Part shown: positions 19,302 through 27,506 of the stretch, one piece after another
Layout: each line of letters opens with the position of its first letter
Numbering within the stretch: the first letter of the stretch is position 1
Source: an uncultured Sphingomonadaceae bacterium
Lineage (GTDB): Bacteria > Pseudomonadota > Alphaproteobacteria > Sphingomonadales > Sphingomonadaceae
Direction: 5' to 3'
Length of the DNA stretch: 64,000 bases
Assembly (NCBI GenBank): GCA_902806235.1
Contig: CADCVW010000047.1
Coordinates: 1 to 64,000 of the forward strand
Notes under the pieces: model-generated
What the model saw: the letters and a program-made list of their open reading frames with translations, nothing else
What the model was told of the DNA's origin: nothing
Database searches by the model: none
Translations under genes and position numbers: made by a program

Positions 19302-20032
19302 GCCGCGAGCCAGTCGTGCACCGCGGCTACGTCGGGGAGCCGGTAGACAGCGGCCGTCTCCCGCGCGGGGCCGACGAGCACCCCCGCGCCGCCCGCCGCG
19401 GCGGCCGCCTCGAACCCGTCCTCGTCCGTCAGGTCGTCGCCGACGAACAAGGGCAGGCAGCCGGCCATCGGCGGCTCGGCGAGCATCGCTCGCACCGCGC
19501 CGCCCTTGCCCTCGCCCGCCAGCCGCATATCGAGCATCATCTTGCCCGGCTGGAGCTCGAAGCGGTGCTCGGCCGCCAGCGCATGCGCGAACTCGGCCGC
19601 CTCCGCCTCCAGCGTCGGGGCGAGCCGGTAGTGAAGCGTCAGGCCGAAGCTCTTTTCCTCGACCAGCAGCCCCGGCCGCTCGGCCGCGAAGCGCCGCGCC
19701 GACGCCGCGGCCGTGTCGAACGCGCCCGCCGCGCCCGGCCACTCCAGCCGGCCGTCGGCATAGCGCCGCTCGCCGCCGTGGCTTCCCGCCACCGCCGCGA
19801 CCCGGGCGGGGTGGAGGAAGCCGTCGATCTGCGCCACCGAACGCCCGCTCACCAGCGCCATGCGCCCGCCGAGCGCTTCGGCCAGCCGGCCGAGCAGCGC
19901 GCGCAACGCGTCCCCAACCCGAATCGCGTCCGGCCGCTCGGCCAGCTCGACTAGCGTGCCGTCGAAATCGAGGAACAGCCCATGGCGTGCCCGGTCGAGC
20001 GGCGGGGGCGGAGGCAAGCTGCTGAAATCCAT
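19298..20032 (-). CDS. otsB: Trehalose-6-phosphate phosphatase
   Basis: This 244-residue HAD phosphatase removes phosphate from trehalose-6-phosphate. The catalytic DFDGTL (Asp22 nucleophile, Asp24) follows a Pro-rich N-terminus; GSHGGERR and VGDDLTDEDGFEAA (acidic Mg-binding motif) are typical of OtsB. First gene of the trehalose operon and coupled by GTGA overlap to the GH15 gene. Confidence 0.94.
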   Translation of the reverse strand: MDFSSLPPPPPLDRARHGLFLDFDGTLVELAERPDAIRVGDALRALLGRLAEALGGRMALVSGRSVAQIDGFLHPARVAAVAGSHGGERRYADGRLEWPGAAGAFDTAAASARRFAAERPGLLVEEKSFGLTLHYRLAPTLEAEAAEFAHALAAEHRFELQPGKMMLDMRLAGEGKGGAVRAMLAEPPMAGCLPLFVGDDLTDEDGFEAAAAAGGAGVLVGPARETAAVYRLPDVAAVHDWLAA

Positions 20033-20142
20033 CGCGCGCTCCCCTGCCGCCTGGGGCCGGCGCGCGCAACCGCGCGGATTCGGCTAATCGTCTACCGTGC
20101 GGCAACCGTTCGGTGGCATCGCTGGTCGCCAGGAGGTTCGCA

Positions 20143-20457
20143 ATGCGCGTCGAAGCCGAACTATTGCCGGAAGCGCCGATGGTGGAGCGCCGCGCCGTGC
20201 GCCACGCCCTGTCGTGCGAGGCCAAGGTACGCGAGCGCGGCAAGACGGGGCTGTCCGTCCACATCCTCCACATCTCCACCTCCGGTTGCCGGATTGAGAC
20301 CGGCTACGACCTGCCGTTGCGCGCCTACGTCTGGCTCAAGATGCCGGAGCTAGAGAGCTGGACCGCGCACGTCACCTGGTGCCGGGGGCGCTTCGCGGCA
20401 TGCAACTTCGAACGCACACTCCATCCCGCGGTGGTGGAGCGGCTGACGGCGCGCTAA
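20143..20457 (+). CDS. PilZ-domain protein
   Basis: This 104-residue single-domain protein has RRAVRHALSCEAKVRERGKTG, LHISTSGCRIETG, LRAYVWLKMPELESWTAHVTWCRGRFAACNFERTLHPAVV. That is the PilZ beta-barrel pattern with an Arg-rich lead and a (D/H/N)xSxxG-like ISTSGCR. The short lead (RRAVRH rather than RxxxR) makes c-di-GMP binding plausible but unproven. ATG 20143 is preferred over the upstream in-frame ATG because AGGAGG lies 7 nt before it. Confidence 0.82.
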   Translation: MRVEAELLPEAPMVERRAVRHALSCEAKVRERGKTGLSVHILHISTSGCRIETGYDLPLRAYVWLKMPELESWTAHVTWCRGRFAACNFERTLHPAVVERLTAR

Positions 20458-20478
20458 CCGTCGCACGTTTCCGCGCCG

Positions 20479-20853
20479 TCAGCCTAGTTCGACCAGCGGT
20501 TGAAACCCGCCGAAGATCATCCGCTTGCCGTCGAACGGCATCGGGTTGCGCGCCGGATCCATGCGCGGCTCGTTCTTGATGAATTGCTCGTCCATCATCT
20601 TGGCCATGGCCGCGTCGCGCGTTTCCTTGTCGGGCCACTCGATCCAGGACAAGACCACGCTCTCCCCTTCCTCGGCCGCCACCGCGCGGCGGAAGTCGGT
20701 GACCTGGCCTGCGGGCACGTCGTCCTCCCAGCATTCCACAATCCGTGTCGCACCCAGCTCCACGAACAGCGGATCGGCGGTGCGGGCGTGGTCGATGAAG
20801 CGCTGCTTGTTCGCGGCGGGCACCGCAATCACGAAACCGTCGACGTAGCTCAT
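20479..20853 (-). CDS. DUF1428 family protein
   Basis: The 124-residue protein starts MSYVDGFVIAVPAANKQRFIDHA and contains VECWEDDVP, FRRAVAAEEGESVVLSWIEWPDKETRDAA, MPFDGKRMIFGGF, all hallmarks of DUF1428, a dimeric alpha/beta-barrel (ferredoxin-like) family of unknown role. The ATG at 20853 overlaps the upstream VOC gene stop (ATGA). Last gene of the four-gene operon divergent from the HxlR regulator. Confidence 0.9.
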   Translation of the reverse strand: MSYVDGFVIAVPAANKQRFIDHARTADPLFVELGATRIVECWEDDVPAGQVTDFRRAVAAEEGESVVLSWIEWPDKETRDAAMAKMMDEQFIKNEPRMDPARNPMPFDGKRMIFGGFQPLVELG

Positions 20854-21278
20854 CGTCCTACTCCCTTCGCGGGCGCGCCGATCGACCAGGTGTGGCCGAA
20901 CGGGTCGCGCAATTGGCCGTAGCGGTCGCCCCAGAACTGGTCGGCGAGCGGCATGGTCGCGACAGCGCCGGCTTCCGTCGCGCGAGCGAACCAGCGGTCC
21001 GCGTCGTCGACCTGAAGGTGGAGCGCGACCGCCGCCGGTGTTCCAACCTCACGCCCGGTGTACTCCGGGAAATCGTCGTTCAGCATCACGGAGCCGCCGT
21101 TCACCGCCAAGTGGGCGTGGATAATGCGGCGGCCGTCCTCCCCGCGCATCGGCGGCATCGCCTGCTCGGCCCCGAAGGCGCGCTCGTACCAGGCGATCGC
21201 CTCGGCCGCGCGGCCGTCGCCGATGGTCAGGTGCGGCGTGACGCCCGCCGTTGGGCCGTGGTTCTCCCGCGCGCTCAC
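20850..21278 (-). CDS. VOC family protein (PhnB/glyoxalase-like)
   Basis: The 142-residue protein has two beta-alpha-beta-beta-beta modules: TPHLTIGDGRAAEAIAWYERAFGAEQ, HAHLAVNGGSVMLNDDFPEY and LHLQVDDADRWFARATEAG, DQFWGDRYGQLRDPFGHTWSIG. It is closest to the PhnB-like vicinal oxygen chelate group, whose metal ligands and substrate are usually uncertain. The start is GTG at 21278, overlapping the YciI-like gene stop (GTGA). Confidence 0.88.
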   Translation of the reverse strand: MSARENHGPTAGVTPHLTIGDGRAAEAIAWYERAFGAEQAMPPMRGEDGRRIIHAHLAVNGGSVMLNDDFPEYTGREVGTPAAVALHLQVDDADRWFARATEAGAVATMPLADQFWGDRYGQLRDPFGHTWSIGAPAKGVGR

Positions 21279-21712
21279 ATCCCCCTCCCGTCGTCCGTGG
21301 CGACCCGCTCGCGCAGTCGCTCCTCCTGGTCGGCTAGCTCCGGCGTCATCGCCTCGCCGAAGTCGGCAAGCTCAAACAGCGGGCGAAGCTCCAGCTCGCC
21401 GCCGTCCGGCATCGGGTTGGGGCAGCGCTTCGCCCACTCGACCGCCTCAGCCATGTCCTTGACCTCCCACAGCCAGAAGCCCGCGACTAGCTCGCCGACC
21501 TGAGGAAAAGGGCCGTCAACCACCGCGCGGGCCATCCCGTCAAAGCGCACCCGCTTGCCCGCGGACGAAGGGTGCAGCCCCTCGCCCGCCTTCAGCACGC
21601 CCGCGGCGGCCAGCTCCTCGTTATATCTGCCCATTTCCTCCAGCAGCTCGGTCGGGGGCATTGTCCCCGCCTCGCTGTCGGCCGTCGCCTTGACCAGTAC
21701 CATCACCCGCAT
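21275..21712 (-). CDS. YciI family protein
   Basis: A 145-residue member of the YciI/DGPF family with the family order RVMVLVKATADSEAG, EMGRYNEELAAAGVL, LHPSSAGKRVRFDG, VVDGPFPQVGELVAGFWLWEV (the DGPF-like motif). Some family members are sigma-factor-associated; here the neighbours are VOC proteins. ATG 21712 is preferred because AGGAAGAG precedes it; an in-frame ATG at 21724 is the alternative. Second gene of the HxlR-linked operon. Confidence 0.88.
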   Translation of the reverse strand: MRVMVLVKATADSEAGTMPPTELLEEMGRYNEELAAAGVLKAGEGLHPSSAGKRVRFDGMARAVVDGPFPQVGELVAGFWLWEVKDMAEAVEWAKRCPNPMPDGGELELRPLFELADFGEAMTPELADQEERLRERVATDDGRGM

Positions 21713-21732
21713 CTCTTCCTCCATCGCCCCGC

Positions 21733-22155
21733 TCAAGCGGCCTTGCGCGGCTGCTCCAGCGCCGCCGCGTCCATCCACATCACGTCCCAGTTGTGTCCGT
21801 CCGGGTCCTCGTAGCCGCGGCCGTACATGAAGCCGTGGTCCTGCGGCGGCGACGGGTCCGCCGCGCCCCCCGCGCGTACCGCGGCCTCCACCGCCGCGTC
21901 GACTTCCGCGCGGCTGTCCGCGGACAGGCAGAGCGACACCTGCACGGCCACGTGCGCGTCGACGATCGGCTTGCTCGTGAACTGACGCCACTTATCGTGG
22001 GTGAGCAGCATGACGTGGATCGCCTCGCTCAGCACCATGCACGCGGCGGTGTCGTCGCTGAACTGCGGGTTCCTCGTTGCCCCTACCGCCTCGTAGAAAG
22101 CGACGGAGCGCGCCAGGTCGCTCACCGGCAGGTTAATGAAGATCAGTTTGGCCAT
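21733..22155 (-). CDS. VOC family protein (glyoxalase/extradiol dioxygenase-like)
   Basis: This 140-residue protein, MAKLIFINLPVSDLARSVAFYEAVGATRNPQFSDD, with VMLLTHDKWRQF and a second half ending GFMYGRGYEDPDGHNWDVMWMD, belongs to the lactoylglutathione-lyase-like VOC group. ATG 22155 is preceded by GGGAGGAG. It is the promoter-proximal gene of the operon running left from the divergent region 22156-22219, so its expression is probably controlled by the HxlR protein encoded on the other side. Confidence 0.88.
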   Translation of the reverse strand: MAKLIFINLPVSDLARSVAFYEAVGATRNPQFSDDTAACMVLSEAIHVMLLTHDKWRQFTSKPIVDAHVAVQVSLCLSADSRAEVDAAVEAAVRAGGAADPSPPQDHGFMYGRGYEDPDGHNWDVMWMDAAALEQPRKAA

Positions 22156-22203
22156 CCACTCCTCCCATTGCCGACTCGATGTTTGCGGAGCATGACGCTT
22201 TCT

Positions 22204-22239
22204 GTTACGGATCGCAACTATGCAGTTACAAAAAGCAAC
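22204..22239 (+). promoter_or_regulatory. Tandem operator candidate for the HxlR-type regulator
   Basis: Two copies of GTTAC-N5-GCAAC occur at 22204-22218 and 22225-22239. Corresponding positions are 21 bp apart, two turns of the helix, so both face the same side. GTTAC/GCAAC are imperfect mirror images (GTTAC against GTTGC), as expected for a dimeric winged-helix protein. The pair straddles the regulator's start codon (22220) and lies about 50 bp from the divergent VOC gene. Autoregulation plus control of the operon is an inference. Confidence 0.6.
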
Positions 22240-22927
22240 TGATACGGCCAAGCGAAGCTACAACGACGCCTGTGGGGCCGCCCACGCGCTCGATCTAGCC
22301 GGCGAACGCTGGGCGCTGCTCGTGATCCGCGAGCTGATCTTCGGGCCCAAACGGTTCAGCGACCTGCGCGCTGACCTGCCCGGCATCAGCGCCAACGTGC
22401 TGACGCAGCGGCTGGAAGGGCTGGAGGCCGCAGGCGTGCTGCTTCGCCGCCGTTTTCCCCCACCCGCGGCGACCCAAGTATACGAGCTCACGCCCTGGGG
22501 CTACGAGGCCGAGCCGATCTTCGTCGCGCTCGGCCGCTGGGCGGCGCGCTCGCCCGCGCACGATCCGACGCTGCCGCTCAGCGCCGTGTCGCTGATGCTC
22601 TCCTTCCGCACCATGTTCGACGCGACCCGCGCCGACGGGTTCAAGGCACGGGTCGGCTTCCGCCTGCCCCGCGATGGCTTCGTCGCGCGGGCGGCAAAGG
22701 GCCGCCTCCGCATCCGCCGCGAGGAGCCGCGCGAGGCGGACGTCGACGCGCTCCTCGCCGGCCCACCGCCCGCCGTCGCCGCCGCGGCATACGGCGGCGT
22801 CCCGCTCGACCAACTGGAGACCGACGGCTTGCTCGGCCTTACGGGCGACCGCGCGCTGGCCGCGCGCTTCCTGTCCCTGTTTCTGCTGCCGCCCAAGGCA
22901 GTGGCCGCACCTGGCGTCGCCGACTAA
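22220..22927 (+). CDS. HxlR-family winged-helix transcriptional regulator
   Basis: This 235-residue regulator has the HxlR core ALDLAGERWALLVIRELIFGPKRFSDLRADLPGISANVLTQRLEGLEAAGVL followed by the wing and YELTPWGYEAEPIF. It then carries a C-terminal domain of about 100 residues (SLMLSFRTMFDATRADGFKARVGFRLPRDGFVARAA) resembling an SCP2 ligand-binding module. This makes it a two-domain member, larger than redox-sensing HxlR proteins of about 110 residues. No Cys lies next to the HTH except C18, so ligand sensing by the C-terminal domain is more likely than thiol switching. Confidence 0.88.
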   Translation: MQLQKATDTAKRSYNDACGAAHALDLAGERWALLVIRELIFGPKRFSDLRADLPGISANVLTQRLEGLEAAGVLLRRRFPPPAATQVYELTPWGYEAEPIFVALGRWAARSPAHDPTLPLSAVSLMLSFRTMFDATRADGFKARVGFRLPRDGFVARAAKGRLRIRREEPREADVDALLAGPPPAVAAAAYGGVPLDQLETDGLLGLTGDRALAARFLSLFLLPPKAVAAPGVAD

Positions 22928-23610
22928 GAGCCCGCCCCCTCGCGCCACGCGAGCGTAATGGACATTCGCCGGTTCTTGGGGTCGTAGCGGTCGGCCGGGT
23001 TGTACGGCTCGCGGTCCGCCACCCCCTCGATCCGCGCGAAGCGCGCCGGGGCCAGGCCCGCCTCGCCCAGCGCCACCCGCGTCGCCTCCGCCCGCGCGGT
23101 GGACAGGAGCCAATTGCTCATGGTCCGCCCCGCCGCGTAGGGCAGCGCGTCCGTGTGGCCGCGCACAATCACCTGGTTGGGCACGCCAGCCACCACCTGC
23201 GCCACCGCGCCCAGCAGTTCGCGCGCTTCACCCGACAAGCTGTCGGTGCCCAGCCGGAACATGGAGAAGTCGGCCTCGTCGACGAGGTCGATCCACAGGC
23301 CTTCGCGCGTGTCGGTAAAGCGTACCTTGCCGCTCAGCCGGCGCAGCGCCGCCTTCGCCGCCATGTGCTCCGTCAGCCGCTTCTTCAGCGCCTCGAAGCG
23401 CTTCCGGTCCTCCGCCCGGGCCTCGCCCTCATTCGGGCCGCCCTCGGTACCCTGCGGGATGACAATGGAGCGGCTTCCCGTGTGCGTCGCCCCGTGCGGG
23501 TAACTGTCCTTGGCGATGATCGAGTCGCCGCCGAGCAGGCAGTTGGAGCCCGCGCTGTTCTGCCTCAATTCGACCAGGGTCGGCGTGAAATCGTCGGTGA
23601 GCCAAGTCGT
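22924..23610 (-). pseudogene. motB: motB, N-terminally truncated flagellar stator/OmpA-domain gene
   Basis: The frame carries DDFTPTLVELRQNSAGSNCLLGGDSIIAKDSYPHGA, a charged linker, and an OmpA/MotB peptidoglycan-binding domain with QVIVRGHTDALPYAAGRTMSNWLLSTARAEATRVAL and NRRMSITLAW. Intact MotB has about 60 more residues with the plasma-membrane helix that forms the proton channel. Here the homology begins abruptly at about 23605 and an in-frame TAA lies just upstream. No motA or other flagellar gene is in the window. A TTG at 23568 could start a soluble product, but without the membrane segment it cannot be a stator. Confidence 0.75.
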
Positions 23611-23677
23611 AGGCGGCGCAGGAGTTTGCCCGGCGCGGGCGGTTTACAAGCGTGCCGCCCTTCCCCACCGACGCCCC

Positions 23678-24070
23678 ATGCCGATCGCCGCCCTCACCCT
23701 CGCCGTAGTCGGCCTCGACTTCCCCAACGAGCGCGGCCCCGCGCGGCGCTTCGAGCTGGCGCTGATCCGGCCGGGGGAGCCGGTGGAGCTCCGGCCGGAG
23801 CCGCGCAACCCAGCGGACCCGCGCGCGGTGGGGGTGTGGAGCGCGCGCGGCGTGCGGCTCGGCTTCCTGTCCGCCGAACGGTGCGGCTGGATCGGCGGGA
23901 TGATCCGCGACGGGCGCGAGGTGCGGGCGGCGTTCCAGGGGACGGCGGGGCGCGCGGCGTTCGTCCGCGTCGCCTTCGACGGGGCGGAGCCGGTGCTGCC
24001 GACGGTGGGCCCGGCAGGGCCGGAGCGGGCCGACGACGGCTTCTGGCCGGACGAGCCGCCGAGCGATTGA
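23678..24070 (+). CDS. HIRAN-domain protein
   Basis: This 130-residue protein shows the HIRAN pattern VVGLDFPNERGPARRFELALIRPGEPVELRPEPRNPADPRAVGVWS, GVRLGFLSAERCGWIGGMI. The domain recognises DNA ends in helicases such as HLTF, but single-domain bacterial forms are of unknown role. The C-terminus is acidic and Pro-rich (ADDGFWPDEPPSD). ATG 23678 begins just before the domain. It neighbours the truncated motB. Confidence 0.78.
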   Translation: MPIAALTLAVVGLDFPNERGPARRFELALIRPGEPVELRPEPRNPADPRAVGVWSARGVRLGFLSAERCGWIGGMIRDGREVRAAFQGTAGRAAFVRVAFDGAEPVLPTVGPAGPERADDGFWPDEPPSD

Positions 24071-24204
24071 GCGACGCAGACCCGTCCGGCTTCGACATCG
24101 GGCGCGCGGCGCGCTAGGCACGGCGGAAAAGAGGGGTGGTCGATGGGGGTGGAAAGGCACGAACCGCGGCGACGGTCGGCGCACGCGGCCGCGGGGACGG
24201 TGCG

Positions 24205-25212
24205 GTGATCCCCGCGCCCTTCCTCCTCTACCTCGGGCACGGCGCGGACCCGCTCGGCATCAAGACCTCGCGCGGGCTGGCCGAGTTCCGGCGCGGGGAC
24301 TGCGTGGGCGAGTTCCGGTCTGACGAAGGCCCGCTCACCCTAGGGCTGCCGCGGCTCGGGATTCGGGAGGCCGCCGCCCTGGGCGCGCGCACCCTGGTGC
24401 TCGGTATCGCCGGGCCGGGCGGGCGGCTGCCGGCCGAGTTGGTCGACGACGCGGCTGAGGCATTGGAAGCCGGACTGCACGTCGCCGCCGGGCTGCACGA
24501 GCGGCTGCGCGACCAGCCGCGGCTCATCGCGCTGGCCGCCGCGCGCGGGCTCGAGCTGTTCGACGTGCGCGATCCGCCGGCGGACCTCGCGGTCGGCACG
24601 GGCGCGCCGCGCGCGGGACGACGGCTGCTCACCGTCGGCACCGACTGCTCCGTCGGCAAGATGTACGCGACCCTCGCGCTGGCGCGGGGCCTGCGGGCCC
24701 GCGGCCTTTCCGCCGACTTCCGCGCGACGGGGCAGACGGGCATCCTGATCGCCGGGAGCGGCGTGCCCGTCGACGCGGTGGTCGCCGACTTCATCTCCGG
24801 CGCGATCGAGCGGCTCGCGCCCGCGCGCGACGACGGCGGCTGGGACCTGATCGAGGGGCAGGGCTCGCTGTTCCACCCGTCCTTCGCCGGCGTTTCGCTC
24901 GGGCTGCTGCACGGCGCGCAGGCGGAGGCGCTGGTGCTCTGCCACGAGCCGGGGCGGCCGCACCTGCGGCTGCTGCCCGGCTTCCCGGTGCCGGGCCTTG
25001 CCGAGTGCCTGGCGCGCAACCTGGAGGCGGCGCGGCTCACCAGCGCGCACGTCCGTGCCGTCGGCGTCTGCCTGAACACCTCCGCGATGGCCCCCGCCGA
25101 CGCGCGCCGGCTGTGCGCGGAAACGGAGGACGCGCTGGGCCTGCCCTGCACGGACCCGATCGCCTTCGGCGTCGATCCCATCATCGACCGGCTGCCGTGC
25201 CCCGCGTCCTGA
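24205..25212 (+). CDS. dgcN: D-glutamate N-acetyltransferase-like protein (DUF1611)
   Basis: A 335-residue DUF1611 protein. An N-terminal Rossmann-like domain is followed by a P-loop-type motif, TVGTDCSVGKMYATLALA (about residues 144-160), and LIEGQGSLFHPSFAGVSLGLLHG. DgcN is reported to acetylate D-glutamate with acetyl-CoA, the first step of a D-Glu catabolic route completed by DgcA. The start is taken as GTG at 24205 because the family N-terminus (PAPFLLYLGH) begins there. The 3' end overlaps dgcA by 16 bases. Confidence 0.83.
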   Translation: MIPAPFLLYLGHGADPLGIKTSRGLAEFRRGDCVGEFRSDEGPLTLGLPRLGIREAAALGARTLVLGIAGPGGRLPAELVDDAAEALEAGLHVAAGLHERLRDQPRLIALAAARGLELFDVRDPPADLAVGTGAPRAGRRLLTVGTDCSVGKMYATLALARGLRARGLSADFRATGQTGILIAGSGVPVDAVVADFISGAIERLAPARDDGGWDLIEGQGSLFHPSFAGVSLGLLHGAQAEALVLCHEPGRPHLRLLPGFPVPGLAECLARNLEAARLTSAHVRAVGVCLNTSAMAPADARRLCAETEDALGLPCTDPIAFGVDPIIDRLPCPAS

Positions 25213-26186
25213 CCGTCCGGGCCGCGCGCTTCCCGCTCGCTCGGCCGTTCCGCATCGCGCGCGGCGTCAAAACGGCGGCGGACGTGATCGTGGTGGAGCT
25301 GGGCGGGGGCGACGTCACCGGCCGTGGCGAAGGCGTCCCCTACCCGCGCTACGGCGAGAGCGTGAAGGGCGCGCTCGCCGCGGTGGAGGCGGCGCGGGCG
25401 CTGGTGGAGGGGGGCGCGGGCCGGGCCGAGCTGCTTCAAGCCATGCCGCCCGGCGCGGCGCGCAACGCGGTCGACTGCGCGTTGTGGGACCTGGAGGCTC
25501 GGGCTGCGGGGCGGGACGTCGCCGCTCTGCTCGGCGCGCCCCGGCCGGGGCCGCTCGCCAGCGCACTCACCATCGGCTTGGACGCGCCGGACGCGATGGC
25601 GCGAGCGGCGGCGGCGGTCGCGGACGCGCCGCTCCTGAAGGTGAAGGTCGACGCGGACGACCCCGAAGCGCGGCTGCGGGCGGTGCGCGCGGCGGCGGCG
25701 CGGGCCGCGCTGATCGTCGATCCCAACGAAAGCTGGGATCGCCCGCTCGTGGAGCGGCTGGGGCCGGCGCTGGCGGCGCTGCGCGTCGACCTGCTGGAGC
25801 AGCCGGTGCCCGCGGGCGAAGACGATTGGCTTGAGGGCTACGTCGCGCCCGTGCCGATCTGCGCCGACGAGGCTGTGCACACCGCAGCCGACCTGCCCGT
25901 CGTCGCCCGCCGCTACCAGGCGGTGAACGTCAAGCTCGACAAGGCGGGCGGGCTGACGGCCGCGCTGGAGCTCGCGGCGGCCGCGCGCGGTGCGGGGCTC
26001 CGGCTGATGTGCGGTTGCATGATCAGCTCCTCCCTGTCGATCGCCCCCGCGCTCCACGTCGCGCGGGCCGCGGACTTCGTCGATTTGGACGGCCCGCTGT
26101 GGCTGGCCGACGACCGGCCGGGCGGGGTGCGCGACGAGGGCGGCGTCCTGCACCCGCCCGCGCCGGGCTTCTGGGGGGAGGCATGA
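25197..26186 (+). CDS. dgcA: N-acetyl-D-glutamate racemase / dipeptide-epimerase-like enolase-superfamily protein
   Basis: A 329-residue enolase-superfamily enzyme with a complete active-site set: the KxK motif LLKVKVDAD (Lys148, Lys150), metal ligands in IVDPNES (Asp175), LLEQPVP (Glu201) and ICADEA (Asp224), and a second base in VNVKLDKAGG (Lys246/249 region). It is closest to the dipeptide epimerases, and partnership with dgcN indicates DgcA, which racemises N-acetyl-D-glutamate. The start is GTG at 25197 inside dgcN; the stop overlaps the transporter ATG (ATGA). Confidence 0.83.
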   Translation: MPRVLTVRAARFPLARPFRIARGVKTAADVIVVELGGGDVTGRGEGVPYPRYGESVKGALAAVEAARALVEGGAGRAELLQAMPPGAARNAVDCALWDLEARAAGRDVAALLGAPRPGPLASALTIGLDAPDAMARAAAAVADAPLLKVKVDADDPEARLRAVRAAAARAALIVDPNESWDRPLVERLGPALAALRVDLLEQPVPAGEDDWLEGYVAPVPICADEAVHTAADLPVVARRYQAVNVKLDKAGGLTAALELAAAARGAGLRLMCGCMISSSLSIAPALHVARAADFVDLDGPLWLADDRPGGVRDEGGVLHPPAPGFWGEA

Positions 26187-27505
26187 CGCACGCCCTCCGC
26201 GCCTGGTTCGCGATCCCCTTATGGAAGCGCGTCCTCGGGGCGCTGCTTCTCGGCCTTCTCCTCGCCGCGGTCGCGCCGGAGGCGGCACCCGCGGTGGCGT
26301 GGGCCGGCGAGCTGTTCGTGCGCGCGATCCGCATGCTGGTCGTGCCCGTGGTGCTCGTCACGGTGGCCGCCGGTATCACCGCGCTCGGCGACCCCAGGCG
26401 CATCGGCGGGCTCGGCGGACGCGCGGTGGGGCTGTTCGCGCTGACCACGGCGGCAGCCGTATCCGTCGGGATGGCGGTCGCCGGCCTCGTCGGCCCGGGC
26501 GTGGGGGCGCCGCTCGGCGGCGCCGTGCCGAAGGTGCTGGGCGAGCCCCCTTCCCCCTACGACCAGCTGCTGGGCATCGTCCCCACCAATATCTTCGAAG
26601 CGCTGGCGAAGGGCGACATGCTCGCCGTGCTGTTCGTCGCGATCCTGCTCGGCGTCGGCGCACTCCTGGCGGGGGAAGCGGGGCGGCCCCTCGCGGAGCT
26701 GCTCCGCTCGGCGTCGGCGGTACTTCTCAAGGTGGTCGGCGTGGTCATGGAGTTCACGCCCTTCGGCGTGTTCGCGCTGGTCGCCAACGCTGTCGCAGCC
26801 GCAGGCGCCGCGGTGTTCGTCAACGTCGGCTGGCTGGCCTTGGCGGTCCTGCTCGGCTCGACTGCGCAGGTGCTCCTCGTCCACCTGCCCTTGCTCCGCT
26901 TCGCCGCGCGGGTGCCGGTGGGGCGTTTCTATCGCGGCACGGCCGACGCCCTCCTCGTCGCCTTCTCCACCGCGTCGAGCTCGGCGACGCTCCCCGCGGC
27001 AATGCGCGCGGCTGAACGGCTCGGCGTCGGCCGTCCGGTGTTCTCCACCGTGCTGCCGCTCGGCGCGAGCATCGGCAAGGACGGCACCGCGATGTACGTC
27101 GGGCTGCTCAGCGTTTTCACGCTGCAGGCGCTCGGCCAGCCGCTCACGCCCGCGACCTACGCGCTGGTGCTGCTCACAGGCGCGCTCGCCGCCTTCGGCA
27201 CCGCGCCCGTGCCCTCGGCGAGCCTGTTCATGCTCGCCGCCGTGCTCTCGGCGGTCGGCGTGGCCCCGGAGCAGACGTCGCTGGTGGTCGGCTTCGTGCT
27301 GCCCTTTGACCGGCTGCTCGACATGACCCGCACCGTGCCGAGCGCGAGCGCCAACCTTACAGTGGCGACCACGGTGGCGCGCTGGGAAGGGGAGCTGGAC
27401 GAGTGGGCGATGCGGGGGAGCGAAGAAGGTCGGAGAGTTGACCTGCCGCCGGCCGCAGTCGATCCACGCGTCGCCGGCGGCGACGAGCTTGCGGAGGCGA
27501 GGTGA
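26183..27505 (+). CDS. DAACS-family dicarboxylate/amino acid:cation symporter
   Basis: A 440-residue glutamate/dicarboxylate symporter (SLC1/GltP-DctA type). Conserved features include FVRAIRMLVVPVVLVTV, ALAKGDMLAVLF, the Ser-rich hairpin AFSTASSSATLPAAMRAA, LPLGASIGKDGTAMYV and DRLLDMTRTVPSASANL, where the Asp and Arg bind substrate. The usual NMDGT motif reads GKDGT here. The ATG overlaps the dgcA stop, so uptake and conversion of D-glutamate are probably co-expressed. The last 35 residues are hydrophilic and unconserved. Confidence 0.92.
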   Translation: MTHALRAWFAIPLWKRVLGALLLGLLLAAVAPEAAPAVAWAGELFVRAIRMLVVPVVLVTVAAGITALGDPRRIGGLGGRAVGLFALTTAAAVSVGMAVAGLVGPGVGAPLGGAVPKVLGEPPSPYDQLLGIVPTNIFEALAKGDMLAVLFVAILLGVGALLAGEAGRPLAELLRSASAVLLKVVGVVMEFTPFGVFALVANAVAAAGAAVFVNVGWLALAVLLGSTAQVLLVHLPLLRFAARVPVGRFYRGTADALLVAFSTASSSATLPAAMRAAERLGVGRPVFSTVLPLGASIGKDGTAMYVGLLSVFTLQALGQPLTPATYALVLLTGALAAFGTAPVPSASLFMLAAVLSAVGVAPEQTSLVVGFVLPFDRLLDMTRTVPSASANLTVATTVARWEGELDEWAMRGSEEGRRVDLPPAAVDPRVAGGDELAEAR

Positions 27506-27506
27506 T

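Noticed and set aside
17520-20279. One 919-residue open frame apparently fusing an upstream region to the GH15 domain
   Set aside because: The first 326 codons are antisense or out-of-frame shadow of otsB; the family N-terminus begins at GTG 19301 with a GTGA overlap.
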